A stretch of DNA of 5,749 nucleotides, taken from positions 1 to 5,749 of the forward strand of contig JAHEBY010000181.1 in the NCBI GenBank assembly GCA_024642025.1, read 5' to 3'. Each line of letters opens with the position of its first letter. The first letter of the stretch is position 1. Made by a program: the position numbers and the translations under genes. Source of the DNA: Comamonadaceae bacterium. Its GTDB lineage: Bacteria; Pseudomonadota; Gammaproteobacteria; Burkholderiales; Burkholderiaceae_C. A model generated the notes under the pieces. It was not told the origin of the DNA and did not search any database. It worked only from the letters and a program-made list of their open reading frames with translations. Below, one piece after another: positions 1 through 5,749 of this stretch.

Positions 1-2274
1 CCATGAGGTCTGGAATACAGCCTGGCCCGCATTGAACAGGTAGATCAGCACGCCAAAGGTCAGCAAGTCGAAGACCGAGCTGATCAGGCCAAAAACGATC
101 ATGAACCGCTGGATGTCCTTCACGTTCCAGCGCTGCGGGGCTGAGACGCGCTCGGTGTCCACGTTATCGCTTGCGATGGCGAGCGAAGGTACATCCGACA
201 GGAAGTTATTGAGCAGTATCTGCTTGGCAGCCAGCGGAAGAAACGGGAGCAAGGGCGTAGCCAGCGCCATGCTGACCATGTTGCCGAAATTGGCGCTGGT
301 GGTGATCGAGATGTATTTGAGCGTGTTGGCGAAGGTGCGTCGGCCATCCTCGACACCCTGGCGCAGCACGTCCAGATCGCGACTGAGCAGGATGATGTCC
401 GCGCTTTCTCGGGCAACGTCTACCGCCCCGGCGACGGAGATGCCGACATCTGCTGCGTGGAGCGCCGGAGCATCGTTGATGCCGTCGCCCAGGTAGCCCA
501 CAGAGTTGCCGGTTCGTTGCAATGCGCGAACGATACGTTCCTTTTGCTGCGGGTCGATCTCGACGAACAGATCGGTGCGCGGGGCAAGGTGCCACAGTGC
601 CTCGTCCTTCATTCCCGCCAGATCTTCGCCCGTCAGCATCGAGGCGGCATCCAGCCCCACCGTCTCGGCCATGTGGGCAGTGACGTGGCGGTTGTCACCG
701 CTGATCACCTTTATCGCGATGCCGAGCCGGGCGAGGTTTCCGATTGTTTCTCGAGCCTCCGGCTTTGGCGGATCAAGGAACACCAGAAAGCCGCGAAAAA
801 CCATGTCCCGCTCGTCCGTGTGGTCGTAGTCGGGTTGTGCGGCGACTCGGCGCGTGGCCAGAGCAAGCACGCGAAAGCCTTCGTCGCCCTTCGCTCTGAA
901 CACCGCGTCGAGTTCCGCACGCGTGGTGGCGTCCAGTGGCAGCTCCGCGCCAGCGCGTTCAATCGCGGTGCAGCTATCTAGCACGTTTGAATACGCACCC
1001 TTGGTCACGATCAGATGCTGACCCGTTGCGGTAACTTCGGCCACCACGATGGTCAGCCGGCGGCGCACGAAGTCATAGGGGATCTCGTCGATCTTGGTCA
1101 GGCCAGCGGTCGTTAGTCCGGCACCGTCACCCGCCGATATGATGGCTGCATCGAGCGGGTTCTCGATGCCGGTCTCAAACGCAGCATTCACGTAAGCGAG
1201 CCGCCGCACCTCTACCGATGGTTGATTTGCAGCGTCAAGGACCTCGCTAAGCACAATAGTGCCCTCGGTCAAAGTGCCGGTCTTGTCGGTGCACAGGATG
1301 TTCATGCTGCCAAGGTTCTCAATGGCGTCGAGTCGCCTCACGATCACCCCGCGCCTGCTCATGGCGCGAGCGCCCGCAGACAATGTGACGCTGATGATGG
1401 CGGGCAGCAGCTCCGGTGACAGGCCCACTGCAAGCGCCACGGCGAACAGTAGCGACTCGATGACCGGGCGGTTCAGCAGCAAGTTCACCGTCAGGACGAA
1501 CAGCACGATGACAATCATCACCCGGATCAGCAGATACCCGAACTGACGTACCCCCCGAGCGAAATCCGTTTCGGGCTGGCGTGCCCGCAGCCGGGCGGCG
1601 ATGGAGCCGAATTCCGTTTGGCGACCTGTCCTGACCACCAGAACCCTGGCCGTGCCGCTGCGCACCGATGCGCCCAAAAAGACGGTATTGGTGCGCTCGG
1701 CAATGGGTGCGTCCGCTTCAACGATGCCGGGTCGCTTTTCAACGGGGAAAGACTCGCCCGTCATGCTGGCCTCGCTGACCAGGAAATCCTGCGCTTCTAT
1801 CAGCATTCCGTCCGCCGGGATCAGATTGCCCGCGGACAGCAGGATCACGTCACCAGGTACGATGCGCGTTACTGGCAGCACCGTTTCCCTGTCGTCGCGC
1901 AAAACCCGAGCCGTCAGCGCAAGGCGCTTCTTTAACACCTCGACCGCCGTGCTGGCCCGGTACTCCTGAAAAAAACTCAATAACGAGCTGCCCAGCACGA
2001 TGGCCAGGATGATCCCCGCATCGACCCATTGGTGGAGCGCGAGCGAGATGGAGGCGGCGAACACGAGAATCAGGACCAGCGGGCTTTCGAACTGGCGCAG
2101 CAGAAGCCGCAACGCGCTCAACCGGGGCGCATCGTCCACACTGTTCGGGCCGAAAGTGGCAAGGTGCGCAGCGGCGCTTGATGACGTCAGGCCGCCGATG
2201 CCACCGCCAAAAGTTTTCGCCAGGGCGGAGACGTCCTGATTCCAGTATCTGGCGTCACGTGCCACATCCTTCAT
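1..2274 (-). CDS. mgtA: Magnesium-translocating P-type ATPase (MgtA family), 3' end cut by window edge
   Basis: This is an inner-membrane P3B-type ATPase that would use ATP hydrolysis to import Mg2+. The frame is open for 758 codons from the ATG at 2274 to the left edge. Visible motifs are the actuator loop TGES (172-175), the membrane-4 motif SPELLP (286-291), the phosphorylation site DKTGTLT with Asp330, KGA (425-427) in the nucleotide domain, DPP (501-503), SGDN (525-528) and GDGIND (596-601). The membrane-5/6 region with NNFLSD (689-694) and DNVD (703-706) closely resembles MgtA. E. coli MgtA has about 898 residues, so roughly the last 130-140 residues (final membrane helices) lie outside. 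The N-terminus is about 40 residues shorter than in E. coli. The start is well fixed: an in-frame TAA lies 18 bases upstream with no other start codon between. A weak Shine-Dalgarno (GCGGGAA) precedes it. No frameshift or missing catalytic residue is seen. The family is certain; the ion is inferred from MgtA-like motifs. Confidence 0.95.
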   Translation of the reverse strand, partial: MKDVARDARYWNQDVSALAKTFGGGIGGLTSSSAAAHLATFGPNSVDDAPRLSALRLLLRQFESPLVLILVFAASISLALHQWVDAGIILAIVLGSSLLSFFQEYRASTAVEVLKKRLALTARVLRDDRETVLPVTRIVPGDVILLSAGNLIPADGMLIEAQDFLVSEASMTGESFPVEKRPGIVEADAPIAERTNTVFLGASVRSGTARVLVVRTGRQTEFGSIAARLRARQPETDFARGVRQFGYLLIRVMIVIVLFVLTVNLLLNRPVIESLLFAVALAVGLSPELLPAIISVTLSAGARAMSRRGVIVRRLDAIENLGSMNILCTDKTGTLTEGTIVLSEVLDAANQPSVEVRRLAYVNAAFETGIENPLDAAIISAGDGAGLTTAGLTKIDEIPYDFVRRRLTIVVAEVTATGQHLIVTKGAYSNVLDSCTAIERAGAELPLDATTRAELDAVFRAKGDEGFRVLALATRRVAAQPDYDHTDERDMVFRGFLVFLDPPKPEARETIGNLARLGIAIKVISGDNRHVTAHMAETVGLDAASMLTGEDLAGMKDEALWHLAPRTDLFVEIDPQQKERIVRALQRTGNSVGYLGDGINDAPALHAADVGISVAGAVDVARESADIILLSRDLDVLRQGVEDGRRTFANTLKYISITTSANFGNMVSMALATPLLPFLPLAAKQILLNNFLSDVPSLAIASDNVDTERVSAPQRWNVKDIQRFMIVFGLISSVFDLLTFGVLIYLFNAGQAVFQTSW

Positions 2275-2318
2275 TGGTTCCCGCTTGTATTAGGCGCAGG
2301 GTATCGTGGAGGATGGCG

Positions 2319-2507
2319 TTATCCGACCGCTACGCCTGTCACCAACTCGGCCTGCTCGGTGTCAGATGTCGAGGCCAATGCAACCGCCACGCCGACGATC
2401 AGGCTGGCGGTGGAGACGATACCGTCATTGGCACCCAACACCGCCGCACGCAGCCATCCAATGCGTGATACGAGATGGGATTCGTTATGGGTGTTAAGGC
2501 GTGACAT
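2319..2507 (-). pseudogene. Internally deleted VIT1/CCC1-family transporter remnant (62 codons)
   Basis: The first 40 or so residues match the start of bacterial VIT-family (VIT1/CCC1, iron/manganese) transporters: an MSRLN start, then ESHLVSRIGWLRAAVLGAND and GIVSTASLIVGV, the signature of the first membrane helix. Intact members have about 230 residues; this frame stops at TAA (2321-2319) after 62. Residues 46-54 (STSDTEQAE) resemble a segment (consensus VSVSSQxDTExA, from memory) that normally lies some 30-40 residues further on. The end (VTGVAVG) could be either the second-helix start or the family's extreme C-terminus. The simplest reading is one or two in-frame deletions rather than a plain nonsense mutation. 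The start retains a good Shine-Dalgarno (GGGAAG, 2513-2518). The frame ends 44 bases before the mgtA start on the same strand, so the two may share a transcript. It cannot be a working VIT transporter, because four of its five membrane segments and the metal-binding hydrophilic region are missing. A small functional protein is not excluded. Confidence 0.8.
2324..2393 (-). repeat. In-frame 13-bp near-direct repeat inside the VIT remnant
   Basis: The minus-strand copies at 2393-2381 (GGCGTGGCGGTTG) and 2336-2324 (GGCGTAGCGGTCG) match at 11 of 13 bases. They are 57 bases (19 codons) apart in the same frame and encode GVAVA and GVAVG. Such short repeats are the usual substrate for slippage deletions, so they may mark where sequence was lost. 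Chance resemblance of two glycine/valine/alanine-rich helices is the alternative. Confidence 0.45.
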
Positions 2508-2512
2508 GTCAG

Positions 2513-2518
2513 CTTCCC
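2513..2518 (-). promoter_or_regulatory. Shine-Dalgarno of the VIT remnant
   Basis: The minus strand reads GGGAAG, then six bases, then ATG at 2507. It is the clearest ribosome-binding site in the window and shows that the 5' end of the VIT gene is still intact, although the rest of the gene is not. Confidence 0.6.
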
Positions 2519-2553
2519 AAGATGAATTCTTAAGATTCTATGCGCGTCCACTG

Positions 2554-2578
2554 CTTGCGCTTTGATGGCCAAAGCAAG
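2554..2578. repeat. Imperfect hairpin CTTGC(GC)TTTG / CAAAGCAAG
   Basis: The right arm CAAAGCAAG (2570-2578) is the exact reverse complement of the left arm (2554-2564) once two bases are bulged out; the loop is five bases. It lies between two divergently transcribed genes, where a terminator is not expected. The following GGGATTTT is a poor U-tract. It may be an operator, a leader hairpin of the minus-strand transcript, or a relic of lost sequence. Confidence 0.35.
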
Positions 2579-2631
2579 GGATTTTGAGTACAGAAGGCAC
2601 CGACGAGCACCCTTCAATGCACTCAGAGACT

Positions 2632-2664
2632 GCTGCCATACATCGGTAAATAATCACTGGCAGC
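2632..2664. repeat. Inverted repeat GCTGCCA-N19-TGGCAGC
   Basis: The two 7-base arms (2632-2638 and 2658-2664) are perfect reverse complements around an AT-rich 19-base centre. They lie 49-81 bases before the radical SAM start codon, where an operator could sit. Seven matching bases at this distance can occur by chance, so the regulatory role is only a suggestion. Confidence 0.25.
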
Positions 2665-2700
2665 CATTGCGCTGAGGGAAGGCGCTGTTTTCATCCTGCC

Positions 2701-2706
2701 GATAAT
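2701..2706 (+). promoter_or_regulatory. Possible -10 element (GATAAT) giving a leaderless radical SAM mRNA
   Basis: GATAAT matches the sigma-70 -10 consensus at five of six positions and ends six bases before the ATG at 2713. Transcription would therefore start at or next to the A of the start codon. No Shine-Dalgarno precedes that ATG at normal spacing; the purine run GAGGGAAGG (2674-2682) is about 30 bases away. No matching -35 is present, so this is tentative. Confidence 0.25.
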
Positions 2707-2712
2707 GGTGCC

Positions 2713-4242
2713 ATGCCTGCCATCATCCTGTGCACGTTAAACGCCAAATACATCCATGCGTCGCTGGGGCTACGCTATTTGCTGGCCAATATGGACGACT
2801 TGCGCGATCAGACGGCGTTGCGTGAGTTCACGATTGCGCGCAAACCGCAGGAGCTGGTGGACGAGCTGCTGGCGCTTGAGCCCCGCGTGATCGGCTTTGG
2901 CGTTTATATCTGGAACGTCACGCAGACTTGCGAGGTGGTGCGGTTGCTGAAAGAACAGCGGCCCGACATCAAGCTTGTGCTGGGTGGCCCCGAGGTCAGC
3001 CATGAGGTTGACGAGCAGCAGATCGTGCGGCTGGCCGACCATGTGATTACGGGCTGGGGCGATGTGAGTTTTCCCAAACTGTGCCGCGCCTTGCTGCACG
3101 GGCCCAAGCCGTTGATGAAGGTCATTGCTGGCGAGCAACCACCCCTGGACCAGATTGCCTTGCCCTACGGCGAATACACCGATGCCGACCTGGCCCACCG
3201 CCTGCTATACGTGGAGGCCTCGCGCGGCTGCCCGTTCAAGTGCGAGTTTTGCCTGAGTTCGCTTGACAAAACCGCTCGGGCATTTGATCCGGACGCCTTT
3301 CTGGCGGAGCTGGATACGCTGTACCGGAGAGGCGCGCGCAACTTCAAATTTGTGGACCGGACCTTCAATTTGAAGATTGATGCGTCGGTGCGCATCCTGC
3401 AGTTTTTCCTGGACCGTTTGACCCACGATCTGTTCGTGCATTTTGAAGTCATTCCCGATCACCTGCCGGACCGGTTGAAAGACATGATCGCTCAGTTTCC
3501 CCCGGGCGTGCTGCAGTTTGAAGTGGGCATTCAGAGCTTTAACGTGGACGTGCAGCAACGCATTTCGCGGCGGCAGGATAACGACAAGACCGTGGCCAAT
3601 CTTCGCTGGCTGGTTGAGAAATCACATGCGCATCTGCATACAGACCTGATTTTTGGGCTGCCCGGCGAAACGCTGGACAGCTTTACCGCCGGTTTTGATC
3701 GCCTCTTTGGCTTGAAACCGCACGAAATCCAGCTCGGCATTTTGAAGCGCCTGCGCGGCACGCCCATTGCCCGTCACACCACGGAATACGCCATGGTGTA
3801 CGACGCGGCCCCGCCCTATACCGTGCAGCAAACCGGCGCGGTGACGCGAGACGACATGCAGCGTTTCACCCGGCTCGCGCGGTACTGGGATCTGGTGGCC
3901 AACTCAGGTCGGTTTGGCCGGACGCTGGCGTTGCTGATGCAAGGTCCTTCTGCGTTTCAGGCATTCCTGGATTTTTCAGACTGGTTGTGGCAAACCACCG
4001 GCAAAACCAGCGGGTTGACGCCTGAGGACCTGGTCGACAACCTGTTCGAATACCTTACCGGTGAGCGAGGGGCAGATGCACAAACTACCCGTGAAGCGCT
4101 GTTGGCGGACTATCTGCACAGTGGTGCCCGCGCCAGCCCGCGGTCGTTGCAAGGGCTATTGCAGCAGCACACGGCAACCGGCAAAACCATGGCAAAGTCA
4201 CTGACACGGCGGCAGGAACAGCACGTGGCCAGACCTCTCTGA
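2713..4242 (+). CDS. B12-binding-domain radical SAM protein with DUF4080 C-terminus
   Basis: This 509-residue cytosolic enzyme of unknown substrate is complete from ATG to TGA. Residues 1-140 form a B12-binding-like domain: an NAKYIHASLG segment (10-19), GFGVYIWN (61-68) and GGPEVSHE (91-98). The DxHxxG motif that supplies the cobalt-ligating histidine in base-off B12 enzymes is not seen. Residues 165-360 are the radical SAM core. The [4Fe-4S] ligands are Cys173, Cys177 and Cys180 in SRGCPFKCEFC, followed by FEVGIQSFN (269-277) and DLIFGLPGET (311-320). Residues 385-509 match the DUF4080 extension, for instance NSGRFGRT and the LTPEDLVDNLFEYL segment. Family knowledge predicts reductive SAM cleavage to a 5'-deoxyadenosyl radical, or B12-assisted methyl transfer. 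The chosen ATG begins the B12-like fold directly. It has no good Shine-Dalgarno. No maturase, partner or substrate gene is adjacent, and the gene converges on the Lrp gene 47 bases away. Family assignment is firm; function is open. Confidence 0.93.
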   Translation: MPAIILCTLNAKYIHASLGLRYLLANMDDLRDQTALREFTIARKPQELVDELLALEPRVIGFGVYIWNVTQTCEVVRLLKEQRPDIKLVLGGPEVSHEVDEQQIVRLADHVITGWGDVSFPKLCRALLHGPKPLMKVIAGEQPPLDQIALPYGEYTDADLAHRLLYVEASRGCPFKCEFCLSSLDKTARAFDPDAFLAELDTLYRRGARNFKFVDRTFNLKIDASVRILQFFLDRLTHDLFVHFEVIPDHLPDRLKDMIAQFPPGVLQFEVGIQSFNVDVQQRISRRQDNDKTVANLRWLVEKSHAHLHTDLIFGLPGETLDSFTAGFDRLFGLKPHEIQLGILKRLRGTPIARHTTEYAMVYDAAPPYTVQQTGAVTRDDMQRFTRLARYWDLVANSGRFGRTLALLMQGPSAFQAFLDFSDWLWQTTGKTSGLTPEDLVDNLFEYLTGERGADAQTTREALLADYLHSGARASPRSLQGLLQQHTATGKTMAKSLTRRQEQHVARPL

Positions 4243-4270
4243 AAACCGGATCGTTGGGGAGACGTCTGGC
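4228..4270. terminator. Inverted repeat spanning the radical SAM stop codon, possible bidirectional terminator
   Basis: The arms GCCAGACCTCTC (4228-4239) and GAGACGTCTGGC (4259-4270) pair at 11 of 12 positions around a 19-base loop. They lie between two convergent genes, the usual place for a shared terminator. The left arm is inside the last codons of the radical SAM gene and the TGA is in the loop. There is no proper U-tract on the plus side. On the minus strand, GGTTTT falls inside the loop rather than after the stem. It may therefore be a 3'-end stabilising hairpin or a Rho-assisted site. Confidence 0.4.
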
Positions 4271-4289
4271 GTGTGATTCGCGCGGGCGT

Positions 4290-4760
4290 TTACTTCTGCG
4301 CCGGCAACGGCAGCGCCGTTTTGTAACGCACCTGCTTCAGCGCAAAGCTGGAACGGATTTTCTCAATGCCGGGAATGGGGCTCAACTGTTCCAGAATGAA
4401 TTTTTCCAGCGCACCGATATCGGCCACCGCCACGCGGATCAGGTAATCCGAGTCGCCCGTCATCAGGTAACACTCCATCACCTCGTCGTGTTCGGCAATG
4501 CTGCGCTCGAAGTCGGCCAGCGCCTCCTTGCTTTGTGACTTGAGGCTGATCGAGACAAACACGTTAAGCCCCAGGCCCAGTTTGGTGGCGCTGGCAATAG
4601 CCACGTAGCGGTCGATCACGCCCGATGCTTCCAGCGCCTTCACCCGTGCCAGGCAGGGCGAGGGGCTCAGGTGGACGCGTTTGGCCAGCTCCACATTGGA
4701 CAGCGAGCCGTCTCGCTGGAGCTGATCCAGAATCCGCAGATCGGTGTTATCGAGGTTCAT
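4290..4760 (-). CDS. Lrp/AsnC-family transcriptional regulator
   Basis: This 156-residue DNA-binding protein has the usual family length. Residues 1-60 form the winged helix-turn-helix: LDNTDLRILDQLQRDG, then SNVELAKRVHLSPSPCLARV as helix-turn-helix (21-40). Residues 65-145 form the RAM ligand-binding and oligomerisation domain, with ECYLMTGDSDYLIRV (96-110) containing the family's G-D-x-D-Y motif. The start is unambiguous because a TAA lies five codons upstream with no other start codon between. No clear Shine-Dalgarno is present. Divergence from the E1 gene over 104 bases suggests that it regulates itself and its neighbour. Lrp/AsnC members are usually controlled by an amino acid that the neighbouring genes use. 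The arrangement resembles MdeR of Pseudomonas putida, an Lrp-type regulator of methionine degradation; BkdR is another Lrp-type regulator next to oxoacid dehydrogenase genes. The effector cannot be read from the sequence. Confidence 0.95.
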   Translation of the reverse strand: MNLDNTDLRILDQLQRDGSLSNVELAKRVHLSPSPCLARVKALEASGVIDRYVAIASATKLGLGLNVFVSISLKSQSKEALADFERSIAEHDEVMECYLMTGDSDYLIRVAVADIGALEKFILEQLSPIPGIEKIRSSFALKQVRYKTALPLPAQK

Positions 4761-4771
4761 GAAGCTGAAAT

Positions 4772-4802
4772 TTTATGCTTTTGAGGCATTTTGTGCTGTC
4801 AA
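4772..4802 (-). promoter_or_regulatory. Candidate sigma-70 promoter of the Lrp-family gene
   Basis: The minus strand has a perfect -35, TTGACA (4802-4797), and a weak -10, CATAAA (4777-4772), with a 19-base spacer, longer than the optimal 17. Transcription would begin about four to six bases before the ATG at 4760, giving an almost leaderless message. That agrees with the lack of a Shine-Dalgarno. The long spacer suggests a promoter that depends on bound protein. Confidence 0.4.
4775..4789. repeat. Inverted repeat ATGC-N7-GCAT, possible Lrp-family operator
   Basis: ATGC (4775-4778) and GCAT (4786-4789) flank seven bases and have A/T runs outside, a 15-bp site of the size Lrp-family dimers bind. 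It overlaps the -10 and spacer of the regulator's own promoter, so binding would repress that gene. The arms are short, and the link rests mainly on position. Confidence 0.35.
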
Positions 4803-4852
4803 TGTGAATTTTCGAGGGTGAATATCAGCAGCTCATTTGGTGCCTGAATTTG

Positions 4853-4858
4853 TATAGT
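4853..4858 (+). promoter_or_regulatory. Possible -10 element (TATAGT) of the E1 gene
   Basis: TATAGT matches the -10 consensus at five of six positions and ends six bases before the ATG at 4865, so transcripts could start at the start codon. No -35 match is found 16-18 bases upstream, as in activator-dependent promoters; the divergent Lrp-family protein is the obvious candidate activator. The AAGGG immediately before the ATG is too close for a normal Shine-Dalgarno. Confidence 0.3.
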
Positions 4859-4864
4859 GAAGGG

Positions 4865-5749
<885 letters not shown>

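Larger units (their letters stand above)
2508..2712. other. Gene-free divergent spacer between the VIT remnant and the radical SAM gene
   Basis: No reading frame here has a credible start or family resemblance. The spacer is more AT-rich than its flanks. It carries a near-palindrome centred on CTTAAG (2524-2538) just upstream of the VIT ribosome-binding site, two inverted repeats (2554-2578 and 2632-2664), and GCGCTG twice, at 2669-2674 and 2682-2687, 13 bases apart. Promoters for both directions must lie here, but no good -35/-10 pair was found for the minus-strand genes. Confidence 0.6.

Noticed and set aside
457..981. 174-codon plus-strand open frame
   Set aside because: It lies opposite the mgtA region coding for the hinge motifs (GDGIND, DPP). 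The mgtA frame is the true one, and this product resembles no known family.
2275..2318. Magnesium riboswitch or PhoP box before mgtA
   Set aside because: The 44 bases between the VIT remnant and mgtA are too short for an enteric-type Mg2+ leader, and no PhoP direct repeat was seen here or in the spacer above.
2178..2565. Several plus-strand frames of 60-96 codons across the mgtA start and VIT remnant
   Set aside because: Their products are rich in Arg, Pro and His, typical of antisense readings of G+C-rich genes, and none has a good ribosome-binding site.
2399..2617. 72-codon minus-strand frame overlapping the VIT remnant and the spacer
   Set aside because: It shares bases with the VIT N-terminal signature in another frame, its product has no family resemblance, and most of it lies in noncoding spacer.
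2770..3831. Minus-strand frames of 69-142 codons inside the radical SAM gene
   Set aside because: All are opposite a complete gene with clear motifs throughout, so they are shadows.

Overview
The window reads as chromosomal DNA of a G+C-rich proteobacterium. Protein resemblances and codon choice suggest Betaproteobacteria, perhaps Burkholderiales, but this is inference and no rRNA or other taxonomic marker is present. No tRNA, rRNA, CRISPR array, insertion sequence or phage gene was seen.

Left part, minus strand (1-2507). Most of a magnesium-translocating P-type ATPase gene (mgtA family) runs off the left edge after 758 codons. Just upstream on the same strand, 44 bases away, is a 62-codon remnant of a VIT1/CCC1-family iron/manganese transporter gene. 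It keeps its Shine-Dalgarno sequence, start codon and first membrane-segment signature, but has apparently lost about three quarters of its coding sequence through in-frame deletions. Bases 2508-2712 hold no gene; they contain two inverted repeats and a possible promoter.

Middle, plus strand (2713-4242). One complete gene encodes a 509-residue radical SAM enzyme with an N-terminal B12-binding-like domain and a C-terminal DUF4080-type region. Its substrate is unknown. It converges on the next gene, and an inverted repeat that spans its stop codon may terminate transcription.

Right part (4290-5749). An Lrp/AsnC-family regulator gene on the minus strand is transcribed divergently from the first 295 codons of a homodimeric-type 2-oxoacid dehydrogenase E1 gene (AceE/MdeB family), which runs off the right edge. 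The 104-base intergenic region has a consensus -35 for the regulator, an inverted repeat inside that promoter and several AT-rich boxes. The layout recalls the Pseudomonas putida mdeR / mdeA-mdeB locus for methionine-derived 2-oxobutyrate breakdown. The regulator probably controls both itself and the E1 gene.

No clearly new multi-gene system is visible. The points most worth a second look are the shrunken VIT reading frame, the Lrp/E1 pair, and the -10-like hexamers that lie exactly six bases before the start codons of both plus-strand genes.
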